Below, in pieces: positions 32,660 through 44,593 of a stretch of 64,000 bases of DNA. Position 1 is the first letter of the stretch. Each line of letters begins with the position of its first letter. A program made the translations under genes and the position numbers. The notes beneath the pieces were generated by a model. The model ran no database searches. It had not been told where the DNA came from and was given only the letters and a program-made list of their open reading frames with translations. This DNA comes from Cudoniella acicularis (Eukaryota > Ascomycota > Leotiomycetes > Helotiales > Helotiaceae). Where the stretch lies: NCBI GenBank assembly GCA_013054445.1, contig JAAMPI010000032.1, positions 26,016 through 90,015 on the forward strand. Reading direction: 5' to 3'.

Positions 32660-33358
32660 GAATTATGGAAACAAAAATAGGCTTGCAAAAGTTTTTCAAA
32701 ACAACTTGAAAGCCTTACTAACTTGAGTAGTAGTCTTCTGACATCAGAAAATGCTGATAGGGCTCTTCGATATTTCATGGCCTCTTTCACATTCAACAAG
32801 GTGGATGTTAGGTCATGCTATGCGTGCGCCGTTGATATGTTATATTTTGAAGGGGAGATAATGGAAGAGCAAAGGTATGCATAGGGAAATATTCACTCAA
32901 GGAGAGGTCTCATGTGAGAAGTGGTACATGGTATAGAAGGAATACTCGTGCAAGGAGAACTATTCACAGAAGGGAAAGCATTGATACTATATGAAATAAA
33001 ACTTTATGTTTTCTTAAAAACTGGCACAAAGTTGCATTCTTTCTCTCTTCGAATCCTAGGTTGAATGTGACTATTAGATTAAAGGGGGTATACTTGTAAT
33101 CACAAACCTGCAATCTTTAACCGAAGTGCTTCCGTTAATTCCTTTATCTCTTAGTTCCTGATAATAAAGTGTCTCCTTGCCTAAGGCGTTAGTAGATTTT
33201 CGAGTTGACAAGTTTTCGCGTCTCTACGCGTCAACTCGAAGGCCACTCTCTGAAACATTTCCACCGCAGCGCCACAAAACAGAGATTGTTTTCTTTTCGC
33301 TCCGACTTCACTTGAAATTCATTTTTTACAGTGCAAAACACAACCTAAATAAATTACT
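32660..33358. other. Intergenic between B1 and B2
   Basis: About 700 bp without a supported gene; presumed 3' flank of B1 and promoter of B2. Confidence 0.5.
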
Positions 33359-34463
33359 ATGGCAGAAACTTCTCCCCTAGCAGGGACCATCCTTCGCCAG
33401 TACATTCGAGAAACCCTATACAAACTACGAGAGATCGCTTCAACATATGACAATTGTCAAAGAATAGAAGAGGAAGGGCTATCTTCAGCTACTATCACAC
33501 ACAACGAGGACGCTACCCAAAGTGATTTTAGCTCAGAGAGCTCAGCTGAAACAACATCGACAAGCAGCTCCCACTCCTCCTTTACAGCTCCTGACCTTGA
33601 CGTCTATGATCCCCAAGTACACCCGCTAATAAACCCTTCTCCGCTACGCCCCCTACTGGTCATTGAAGGCCATGAACTTACCCAGTTGGAAATAACCCTG
33701 GGAACATTGTCTCAGGTAGCGGCGGAATGGACGTGGAGACGGACGAAAGAGGTCCTCGATTCTATGGGCCTAAGAGTTCAACTACCACCACAAGCTCTAG
33801 AACGCCTACGTATTATTTCGGCGTGTGATTGTGGACCAAACTTCGAAAGCCAAGGTCGTTGTGTTGGTTGCATCCGCCAGATCTGCACCGTAAGTAAAAT
33901 TACCCCAATCGGCTTCCGGAGGCAGTTGAAAACTCGAATGCGGTTCTTTTCAGCCGATATCCCCCCTTTACTCCCAAGATACACAAGCTAGATTGTGCGC
34001 CGTTCTATGACTAACTATCATCATAGAACTGTTGTTCGGCCGCGGTATCGCTCAAGCGTGACTGCCCATTGACCGAATCAATTGTGGGAAAACGGATTGT
34101 CGGAGAATGCAAGGCTCTTTACTGCCCTTGCGATTATATCGAACCCGACTTTGATCAATTCTGCGAATGCCCGGAAATTCTTGCTGGCTCTGCTGTCATG
34201 GACGATAACACCAGATATTTCTGTCGCGACTGCGCAGAGAAAGATATATCCGAGGCAATCCCGGCTAACAAAAGAGAGATTGAGAACGACGGAAATATGG
34301 TGACAGTGAGTATCCCGGAATCGCCTCGAGGTCAGAATTGAGCTGACTTCTATAGAAATATTTGTGCCCATACGAGACACCAGTTGCAGATACCAACTGG
34401 CTCTACTGCAGAGTTTGCTTCAAAGCCTGCATTGTATATGAAGGAGCCGAGAGGGGAACATAA
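33359..34463 (+). CDS. Cys-rich family protein B2 (unnamed putative metal-binding family)
   Basis: Intact, 305 aa, exons 33359-33889, 34027-34305 and 34356-34463, with two phase-0 GT/AG introns in the same places as type A. Order: N-terminal helix (ILRQYIRETLYKLREIAS), Ser/Asp-rich linker, helical region (EITLGTLSQVAAEWTWRRTKEVL...PPQALERLRII), CDCGPNFESQGRC, then VGCIRQIC|TNC straddling intron 1. Exon 2 has GECKALYC, FCECPEIL and YFCRDC; exon 3 has YLCPYETP and YCRVCFKAC. The layout of three cysteine modules matches type A although overall sequence has diverged strongly. No signal peptide. Zinc binding is inferred from paired cysteines. It is the only intact type-B member. Confidence 0.83.
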
Positions 34464-35707
34464 ATTGATTATACCTTGGCCACGGCCTCTGATATTCATG
34501 AAGTTTTGTTTGCGGTGTCTGCGTGGAGGCTGGTGGGGCTGTTGGAGCTTTTGGTGGATTGGGTCTGGAGTACATGTTTGATTATTATGATAAGATTACG
34601 CAGATACGGTATGCAATCAAGTGATAGCTTTTTCTGTGCGGAAAAATGAGCAGGGATAATAAATTAGATTTCTTTCGGTTTTTTAAAATGCAAGTACATT
34701 GGCCAGTCTGCGAATCTGCGGCCTAGCGGAAGTTGGAATGGTCCGATATTGTCCGAAAAGGAATAACCACGAATCTTCTGTGTGAGGGGGCTCTCGCACC
34801 TGGGTGAGTGTTTTGAAATTTAGCATAGAAAAAACGCTGGAATCAGAGTTGTAGGGGCAAAGAAGGTTGATTTGTGACGGACGGCTGAAGCCAGCTATTT
34901 AAGTTCCATAAACGAGATACGCTAACCTAAAATAGCTCGCCGAATCAGGCAGCTTCTCAAGCATCGTTGTTGGTCACGTTGCGGCGCCATCGCTAAAGAT
35001 CCAAAACCATCAGGGATCAACCAAATAACTTCAAATAATCAAATCAGCAGCGAATTGAAGTAATATGCTATTAATATCCCTCAGTTTACTAACAGGCGTG
35101 ATACCAGATTTCGCTTTCTTATGGAGGTCAATCCAAAAATATAATGTCGAGATCTTGAAGTGTTTCACGCGACTTGAGGAGGGTTGCGAGACGTTGGCAC
35201 TTCCATAAAATGTAGATTGAAAGTTTCCACGAGGCTTATTAGGAGGCTGCAAAATATTTGCTATCTTAATTGCTAAAATTAAAGAGCTCAGAAATACCAT
35301 TTTGGTGGATGGTATTATTATGACGTTATAATGAACAACGCTGCACTAGTCCTGATTTAGTTCGTTATCATCAACAATTTTCTTTTTATCTTCCTACACA
35401 GCTAGATTCGAAAAAGCGTCTGTTCTTAATTTGTAAAAGAAAAGACTGTCCTGTAAATTTCTAATCCTTTGTCCTCACAAGGCTAGTAAGCAAGGCAACT
35501 AATTAAAGAGACTTCCCCGAGCAAACTAAAACCTTCGAACCGAGGCTAGATCCAAAATTCACCCCGAGTCTCCAACTTTCTCCAGGGCTCTCTCAGCTTC
35601 TTCAACTGTGAGAATTTTCACGTAAGAGCAACCTCAAGGTCAGAACCACAATATCGCAGCATCAATGAGCCTATGAGGATTGACGCTCTTTAGGAATCGC
35701 AGTCAAT
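34464..35707. other. Intergenic between B2 and B3
   Basis: About 1.2 kb with no supported gene. The open frame at 34384-34581 is a shadow across B2 exon 3. A minus-strand frame at 35031-35300 has no recognisable motif. Confidence 0.5.
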
Positions 35708-36940
35708 ATGGTGACTACTGCCTGTCCAACAGGCCAGCAGATCGAGGAGCAAATCCAGCAGACAATCGAATATCTGGAATCAATCAACAGTCGCTTCCAA
35801 TCCCTCAAATGAAGCAAAGAAGAAGAGGAGAAAAACAACATCTTCGACGACTCCAATACCGATATCAGAGATACCTCTTCAGTGTCCTCAAGCTGTACTA
35901 GCAATTCCGATACTTCTACCTCAACCACAGTAGACAACGTGCCGGACCTACTAGCCCAGGCCTCGCTCGTCGGAAACACATATTATAGCCACCATGGAAT
36001 TGGGGATCCAGACTGGGTCGAAGGGCAAGAAGAGAAGATCTCGAAGGAATTGCAATTCACCATGGCAGTGTTCTTCGTCGCTGCGGAAAACTGGACCAGT
36101 TCCCAGCTCACACATATAATCGACTACCTCTTCTTCCGTTCTCGCCTGCCAGATGAGTTCGTTACTACTCTCTTCCATATTACATGTTGCGACTGCTCCG
36201 CCGGTGAGGCTTCCGGTGTTAGTTTGGCAGACCGCTGCGTCGGTTGCGTCAAGCAAGCCTGCGAGGTGAGTTCGTCCCGCCTTTCTGTGCTCATAAATTT
36301 GTGTTGTGGAGTAGTGCTGTCATAACTGAAATATTGTCTGCTGTCAAGATTCCGTTCTGTTATTATTCAGTTTGGATTGTTGCAGAAAGAACGAGAAGTG
36401 AAGATGACAACATATTGATTTCTATTTCATCTCTCCAATCACTCTATCAAATTTTTGCCATCTTATACTGGAACTCACTAACAATCCAACAGAAATGGGC
36501 CGATTCATATGAACTCGTTTCGTCCAGCTCCACCCAGCGCCCAGATAAAAACAAGCAAATGAGGACAACGCTTAGGAACCGCCGGCTAGTCGGACGGTGT
36601 AACGAGACTTTCTGCCCAGCAAACGCTCTCTATGTTGATCTAGAGGGCTACTGTGAATGTGATAAGCATTTGGCAAGTACTTCTGGGAGTACGGTATTCG
36701 TGGTGGGGAGCATTTGCAATGATTGTACGACTTTGTCTTCTTCTGATATTCTTCCGCCTAATACTCGCTTTGCTTTTGTTGATGGAGTTCACACTAGGGT
36801 AAGAGCTTCGTTCTTGTTTGATAATTTGGGAATGGGCTAATAGGAGTCAGGAATACCTTTGCGCTTTTAGTCACGATGCCTGCACCGATGTACCCCTCTT
36901 TTGTCGAATCTGTCTCAAGAAAGCTCGCTGGGAATCTTAA
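35708..36940 (+). pseudogene. Cys-rich family gene B3 with one early stop
   Basis: Type-B paralog with exons 35708-36265, 36493-36798 and 36851-36940; introns are phase 0 (227 and 52 nt). The frame starts MVTTACPTGQQIEEQIQQTI and meets TGA at 35810-35812 (codon 35), then remains open to the end: Ser/Thr linker, helix, CCDCSAGEASGV, RCVGCVKQACE|KW (the fourth cysteine of the cluster is Trp here), GRCNETFC, YCECDKHL, ICNDC, YLCAF and FCRICLKKA. Everything except the single TGA looks functional. A downstream start or a sequencing error cannot be excluded, so the pseudogene label is provisional. Confidence 0.65.
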
Positions 36941-39900
36941 ATAATCGGCTTCAGGAGTAATGGGAATATCACGTGGTTTAAGTTGGGATTTGGCGATTTC
37001 TCTTGCATACTTGGTGTTCATGACTGGGCGATGACTATTGGGGGGGACCTTGGGTATTGGCGCACATGGAGTTTCATTGCGAACCTTTGGGAGATGATGT
37101 TCTCGCTGTGTACAAACCACCATTTCCATCTTCGTAGTAATAGTGGATTGCCAAATTGTAGATCACGAATACTGCATATGGGTGTGTTGAGTCTACGCTT
37201 TCCGGTGGACTAAATTTACAAATGCCTCATGAGCACTTGGGATTTATAAGACTACCGCAGAACATTATATTAATATCGTTAGCGAGGAAAAGCTAGCTCT
37301 TTGCTTGTAGAAGTTCGTACATTTTGTGTTTTCTATTAATGCCGAAATTCGAAAGATTAGCTTCTTCGAACCCATTTGAGTTACTTCAAAACCTGACCTG
37401 AAACACTTCAAAATGAAACAACATTGTAGAGTAGCAGACAGTTAATAAATCTAATTATTTAGTGATTTTGATGGGAAATATGCCGCTTCAGGGTTTCTTT
37501 CTGAATTCAAATAACAGCTTCACTCTGGAGCCCCGAGTTTCCAAGTCTGAGGCATGAATTTTCAGCCCCTCTCTTACAAATACACTAAACACTTCAAAAT
37601 TACTAAACGTCGTCTAATAACCTAAAATGGTAACCGAAGACTTAATATAAGATAAACAGACTATTTGAAAGGTCTCTATAACTGTTAAAGATTTATCGCA
37701 GTTGCAGGGCATTTTTTATTTGAGGTATTAGGGATGAATCTACAGTAAGATTACTACGAAGGGATACCCTACTCGTTAGGAACTGCTCCCTGAAATACAG
37801 GGACCTTCACACTATAATTTAGCGATTAACCGCTAAATTTCAGCAGCATGATCTCTATTCTTACACACATTAAATTAACTTTGAAAATGATCCCATTTTA
37901 ATTGTCCAAACCTTATCATAGACGCAACCAACTATTACCAGACATTTTCTCAGCTTTTAAATGTAGAAACCCCAGAGGTTCTTATCAAGCAGTGTAAGAC
38001 TGGTACTCGTTACAGCGACTTGTACGCTAAAGCTCAGCGACTTCGCACTGAACTTCAGGGGCATGTGCGCGCAACTCTAGTGGACATCCCCTGAACTTCT
38101 GTAGGTTGCATGTTTATCACTGTGCACTGCACATCAGATGAAATATTTAAATCAAAGTTTAAAATTCAAAGAAAACTAAATATAACCGTAACGACGGTTT
38201 TGAATGATAATTTAACCAAATTTAATTCCAATGGAAAGCTGGTAAGACTTACACCCTCCCGTCCATAATATTTCATTTTAGCAAGCTTCTGCCAAGCAAT
38301 GTATAAGGACCCTCTCCCAGAAAACCAACGAGCTATCGGTGAAGAGCGGCCTTCCTACACGAATGGGTATAGTGTCGTAGGATGAATAGCTTGCTTCTAA
38401 CAAACTAGAACCCAACTACCGTAACTCGCCTCATTTCTTTAAACATGTCCCGACGTTCCGAAGTGTGCCATCACCAGTACCGCCCCAAAGGCCTACAAGC
38501 CTCCTATTGCAAAACCTAATCCCAAGGCTCGATCTTAACTTCCACTTCACTAGCGAAGACCTTCCCCATGCTGCCATCTAACTTATTGTCCAACCCGGAT
38601 CTATATTGCAGAGTGTCTCCAAACCCGCGCTCTCGACTCCGCAGCCGCCATAAATAGACTTCCGAAGTATTTCAGCGCCTTCCCTTCTTAGCCAAGTCCC
38701 CTCCCTTCCAAGTTCCTTCCTTCCTTCCTTTCCCTACCCGGCAATCAATTATGTCCCCCTTTGTACCCGCCCGATCTGCCGTACACAAATTCGTAGCCAA
38801 CAAGCTGGTATAGAGAAGGAAGGAAGGTCTTGTATTCGAGAGACTCGGCATTTATGTTGTTCTTCGGAAGTCGTAAACCACAAGTTCAAAGGAGTTTCTG
38901 CCGATTGAATACACTCAAATTAGCTTTTATCGGCATTAAAGCCAGGAGCTTGGAGAGGCTGAATGATTGATTAGGAAAGGAGGCACGAAGAGTGAGAAGG
39001 AAGCTCACCTCTCCGTCATTCATCGATCTACGCATCCACTATTCCCCAACAGCCAGCCAACGCCAACCTTCGCCATTCTCCTTCAACCCCCATAACCCAC
39101 CGAAGGACAGCCAAAAAGCCCACTCACCGTATTCCCAGCAAAACGCCTGGAGTCCAGAACGAATCTTTCAACCCGACAACCACCCAGCAAGCTGCCAGTC
39201 CCTCCTCTTCAGCCCAGCCCCTTAACAAAGCCTCTCTCCTGTCCAAACCTGGAATCAATCGCTCGCAAGCTATTTGCAGAAAAAGGCCAGCCTACCTACC
39301 TACCTACCCTCCTCGCCAAGCCTCCTCGCCGAGCTGAAAACCCCCCTCCCTCTCAATTTAGATCTTGTACCGCGAGAGGAAAGCCCCAGCCTCGATCGAA
39401 GGCAGGCACCCGCTCGCCGACTGCAGCATCGCCAGCCTCTCCAGCGATCGCCATGCAGGTGAGAAATAGGGGTAACCCCCATATACACCATTGAATCTGC
39501 GATAAGTTACAGAATCCGCAAGGAGGATTTAGAACTGAAGTGAATGCTGCTGTTGTTTATTTGCAGTTTGCTTCCGAATCAGCCAACCGACCATACACGA
39601 AAACCCCTGTCTCGTTAGCTCGAGCTCCTTGGGGTTACACAACGCTATGCACGGCTACGGTTGCGGCGTAATTTGTTTATCGTGCCTATTATTATGATGA
39701 ATATTTATTGGATAACAATTATGCGGGAATTGCTCAAGGAGTTGAGATAAAAAGTGCTTTGATAAATGATTGATGAAAAAGGGGAGGAATTTGAATTTAC
39801 GTACGGAATTAAGACAAGATTTGTATGACATAAGGCTTACTTATTCCCATGCAGCGAGCATGTTGCCAGCTTAATGCGCAATTAGCAGAGCAGAGGAACT

Positions 39901-42264
39901 GAATCACCTTAGTATATTTTATATTCTTCTTAAGAAAAAACATTTTTCTCTTTCTTATTAAAATTTAGACAAAACCAATCAAAGTTTAATAAATGTTAAT
40001 AAAAATCTCGGACCCAAAACGTACTGATCGCGTACTGCGGAGCAAAATACAGTAAGGTAAAGTAAAATTTACAAAGCAAGTCGACCTTTTTTCCTTCTGA
40101 GGCACACCTAACCACGATAATGACAGATCGATTAAGCTCCCCCTTCAATTAGCGACAGCTGAGATGCAGAGAGAGGAAGAAGCAAGGAAGCAAGCAGACA
40201 AGTAAGTCATTACCTGTACCGTACGCTCTGCAAGCCAAGCCTGCGGATTCCACCTTTTCCACCATCTCCTATTCAGCGAGCCATCCAACCAAGCTTCACA
40301 GACCTTCCATGGCACCTTATTTACACCCACCATGAAAAGCTTGTAAGCAAAATATCCTTCCAATACAATTGCGAGAACGAGCAAGAGAGCCGCTAATAAA
40401 ATAATCAAAACCTAACCCTCAGCAAGCTTCAGGTTCCATTCCTCCCTCCGCGTCCCTATTCCCTCTCTCTCCACGCCCATCATCGCGATAAGCCACCACT
40501 CCGAACTGCCGAATAAAAACCAAGACTCTACGAAAGCAAACAGGGTAAAGGTACAAGTAGGCGGCGACCAGACGGGTAAGGCAGGAAAGGCAAGGCGGTA
40601 TCGAAGATAGAAGTTATCATGTCATGACTAGCTAGACCAAAGATAATACAAAACATCATACAACATACGTCCTGGCATTAGCAAATTGGCAAAAGATCGC
40701 AATGATCTTCCTCCTTATCTGCAGATAGAGTCTCCATCCATGATCCATCCTCCTCGGCTCCTCTAATTATAAATACCATTATACCACATGCACACGTATA
40801 TAAAAACCGCAGACACATATTGCTATTTCTCCTCTATCCAATTTAAGAATTCCAATCAACAATTGCCAATTCCAAGCCAGTCATTAAATCACATTACACA
40901 ACATAAGAACTCGAAATATATATACAAACGAACACGAACAAGAAATCAAAGGTGTTCTCGACCTTGATATTGACATGGACATTGACATGAGGAACGGGTG
41001 CGGGGGTGGACCGCCTCCCAACTACCTACCCACCTCAATTTACCTGACTTCTTCCCTATCCACGCTTTCCTTATTCAAACCCCTGATATAAATAGGCAGG
41101 AGAGAAAGTAAGGAGATGGAGAGCATAGGTAGAATCCTTTAGGTTAGATGTGCATGTACATATATAAGCATAAAATCATCATGTCACTATTCAATTTATC
41201 AAAAACACTAATGGTGGCCAAAATCAATTAAACATCTCACAGCACAGCATCAAGTCAAAACTTACCACTTTTAAAAGCCAACTTTCTGGAACCAAACAGG
41301 CAAAGACATAAAATCGGGCACAGCAATGAAGCTATTAGAATTATAAAGAAATCTACGCGATTAACTGCAAAGTACAACTCAACTTGAACATCTATGATAT
41401 GACAGACAGACAGACAAGCCCCAGAAACCAAAATAGAGACAGAAACCGAAAAACCAAAAAGACAATGGGTATCAACAAATGCCTCCGGTCAATTGAACTG
41501 ACTACTGTTCTGCTCTCTCCAATATCTCGCGAGTGCCATCATTTCTTCCTTGCTCATTTCTCCATTGATTTCATCCCCACGCCCTTGTGTGGATCTTGCT
41601 CCGATTCTCTTCTCCTCCCAATCTAGGTTGTCAATCTACTCAACTCAACGACAGCAACAACAACAAACATAAAACACACTTCTACCGCCCTCGCAGGAAG
41701 ATACAATTGGACTCGACAATATCGAACAACAACAATAACAAAGTCAGCGCAACGTCGCATCGCATCGCAGCTCAACTCGACATCTCGAAGAAAAAGTCAA
41801 AACAAACAAACAAATGCCTTTTTCATCCACCGATCAGAGAGCGAAGATGGCAAATCCCATCTCCAACTCTCTCACATCAAATAATAAAAGTATGCGTAGA
41901 CGAAATTCTGGTTTGCGCCCTTCCCAAGCGACAGCCAGGAAGAAAAAGACGGTCGAAAAATGATGATTAAGAAATGACTTTTTGCGCTCGCCATGCCATT
42001 TCGATAAATTATGGCGAGCCATTCCGTTCCGTTCCGTGCCAATAAATGCCCAAAGCCCGTTTCCCTATGCTAAATCCCGAACTGGTATCTTGTCCTTGCG
42101 CCGTGTCCCATTTCCGAATGTCCCAGTGAGTACCAGTTTCAATGTTTTTTCGCGATAAAATTTATCATGTAACAAGAGCCAAGTCGTCAAGTAACCATGC
42201 AAATGAGCTCAGGCTCGAAGCCTATCTCCGTGAATTTGTTGAAGCCGATGAAGTCCTCCATGGA
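36941..42264. other. Long gene-poor interval downstream of the NDT80/PhoG gene
   Basis: About 5.3 kb. AACACTTCAA occurs at 37402 and 37588. 37560-38220 is AT-rich. Pyrimidine-rich CCTTCCTTCCTTCC tracts lie near 38718, TACC repeats near 39293-39308 and GACA repeats near 41402-41416. The only coding-like piece is a hydrophobic frame around 40200-40560 (separate entry). Parts may be transcribed non-coding DNA. Confidence 0.45.
40199..40560 (-). other. Possible fragment of a membrane-protein gene
   Basis: One minus-strand frame reads FVESWFLFGSSEWWLIAMMG ... EEWNLKLAEG, a TAG, then VLIILLAALLLVLAIVLEGY, FAYKLFMVGVNKVPWKVCEAWLDGSL, RRWWKRWNPQAWLAERTVQ, followed by CAG|GTAATG, a plausible intron donor. 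The strongly hydrophobic stretch and Trp-rich basic part look coding, but no start, clean splice or downstream exon was found. It may be a remnant. Confidence 0.3.
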
Positions 42265-44593
42265 CTAGCTGATATTTAGCTCTTGTTGAATTAGAGCTGT
42301 CGGGAAATATCCCTTCGATTCGGTTGTTCCTTCCCAGCGCCCACAGTGTCTTCCTAAACCTTCTTGGGTGTTTGTCAAGCTTGGCAGAACGTAACCGCTT
42401 GAACCATACTCTGATTTAATCTTGGACGAGTTGAATTCCGCCATTGATGGGAGTTGGAAGCGTGCCTCGTGCCCTTCGTAGATCGCACCAGGATAATAAA
42501 GATAGCAGGGCGACTCTTCGATGCTCTTTGCGTCTTCAGCAGATATGATCGGCTCCAAAGGAATTTGGAGTGGGGCAATGTTGCCTCTGTAGTGATGTGA
42601 CCGGTTGTCATAAGAGCTCCCATATCCCGATCCTGGGATCATGGAAGAAGTGCCTGACATGCCAATGTCACCAGGTGTTCGCGAAGTCCCCGCGCTTGGA
42701 GTATAGGAACCGGCACCACCGGCGCCTCCAGAGCCAGGTCCAGTGCTTGCGTTACTGCCGCGGCGCTCATTTTGGTAGTGTCCAGGAGAACGCCCACGCA
42801 CAACCATTGGAGCTGACATTCGGAGGGCAATCTTGATGTACCGATCAGGATGTTGAGAACCCACATCGGCAAAGAGCTCGACGAGCAGGTGGTAGTATTG
42901 CTGCGCGGCTCGTCGTTTTCCGTTGTTTGCGGTCGCATTTTTGAACTGGATCCGCTCAAAGGTAGCCTCGACAGCCGGTTGGTTGGGATTTTGACCAAAT
43001 CCTGTTTCGTACAGTCCTCGAGATGAGCCACCAAGGGCACCGTCACCGTACATTCCATGGGACGCTGGAGGTCGTGGGGCCAAAGCAATTCTCTGCGGCT
43101 TTTCTTGTGGTCCCTTATCTCGTTTAGGGGTATGTTGAACGAGCTCAATAGATTTTCCGTCACGGCCATCAACAACTGCCGCTATTGACATGGCAAAACC
43201 ATAGACCTGAGGACCAAGTCGGCCCCCACTTTCGACCAAATGGACTGTTCCAGTCGGAACAGTTGGTTGAATTGTGTATGAACAATTCAGGGAGAAGTAG
43301 TTTCTCCGATAGCAGGTCCAATCGTTGTCTGCCATGAAAAACCCTTTGTCGATCCTTCCAAAAATTTCAGGTCTCAGATTCTGCCCATCTGAGTTCTGCA
43401 GTTGGTAAATCACATCTGTTGCACCTAATGGAGGGCATGATGCGCCACCGAGAGGATTCTCCATGTTCGTTGGGCTGGTGAAGCCACTGGCTGATGATGG
43501 TGATAATGGCACGCCCCTCACTAACCCAGAGAGTGAAGGAGATCTCGAGAGGAGATCGGAAGTCCGCCGCAACTGTGGAGTTGCACCTGTGTATAAATCT
43601 CGAGTTGTAATTGGGGACCCTGGGTGAGGCAGGGCCGGTGAACGAGTTGGTGGAGCCAGCCCAGGGGTTGCGTTACTGCGTGGATATGTCATTATTTCTG
43701 ACCACTGAGTAGGAAGTGGATCATGCCACAGATAGAAGATGATTGACTTACAGTGAGCCCAAGCGTGGTTTAATATCGGGCATAGAGAAGAGCGATGAGC
43801 TCGGCGAAAAGTAAGAGCTGCCCCCACTTGAGTACGTGGAGTTGCTCAAGCTAGGCTGGTAGATATTGGGATAATGCGAGAAGGCTAACGTCGATGACGA
43901 GGAGGAGCTCTGTACTGCAGGTTCAATTGAATATACAGGGCTGTGCGAAGTACCGGAATCAGTGAATCTGACATATCATCAGCCACAACACTACATGACT
44001 ACATGACTGCAAGACAGCATTTAAAGTTGAACGGGAGACGCCAGAATGGCGGCCACAATGGACCCTCGTGGTAATGATGTCCAGTTGGACTGCATGCGTA
44101 GGACAGCCAACTCAACGGTTCGTGGCACAGGAGCGGGGACTACTCGCGTGATCCAAGGTGTTGACGGGAGTAGATTGTCCACCCGCTGGGAGGCTTAAGC
44201 CGTGCAACGCCGACTAGCATCTGCAAAGAGGGTAAATTCGTGGCATTCCGTGCACTCTCCGATAGCTTAGGCGGCGAGAATTTCGCGATTAGATGCAGGA
44301 GTGTGTTGAGAGCGCAAGAAATCCAAAAAAGCACAGAGGTGGGCGCATGTGCCTAAATGCAGGCGGCTGGGGCATCACGAGAACGCAGACCAATGAAGGA
44401 TGGAGACTCACCGAACATCATCTGTTGTAGGCAATGTCATGTATCGCAGCCCCATGTCAGAGGGTAGAGAGGGCGGGTGTGCGTATTCCTGTCTGGACGA
44501 GCTGTCAGGCTCTGCTTCCGACCCGATTATACAGGAAGAAGAATGGCCAGAATATGCGGCTAGGTCTTGGGTATTACCAGCTTGCGAGCACAT
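42265..44593 (-). CDS. NDT80/PhoG-family transcription factor (VIB-1/XprG-like)
   Basis: Three exons: from ATG 44593 (MCSQAGNTQDLAAYS) to 44412, 43967-43752 and 43675-42265; introns 43968-44411 (444 nt) and 43676-43751; about 602 aa. Splicing joins TTDDVR to FTDSGTSHSPVYSIEPA and MPDIKPRLGSL to NATPGLAPPTRSP. The DNA-binding domain of the NDT80/PhoG type (PF05224) covers roughly residues 230-420: LRPEIFGRIDKGFFMADNDW, CYRRNYFSLNCSY, VYGFAMSIAAVVDG, ERIQFKNATANNGKRRAAQQ and YYHLLVELFADVG. Flanks are Ser/Pro/Gly-rich; the end is GYFPTALIQQELNIS. Relatives VIB-1 (Neurospora) and XprG (Aspergillus) regulate protease secretion, nutrient stress and incompatibility genes. The frame is open upstream to an ATG at 44728, so the start is uncertain. 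Confidence 0.88.

Noticed and set aside
33040..33065. TTCGAATCC-like box considered as a tRNA T-arm
   Set aside because: No matching acceptor, D-arm or anticodon stem can be folded around it; no tRNA was found anywhere in the window.
42265..43827. N-terminus of the regulator taken from the ATG at 43827
   Set aside because: The first 50 residues read through an intron; the GT/AG pair at 43751/43676 joins a different upstream exon frame that continues into a coherent N-terminus.
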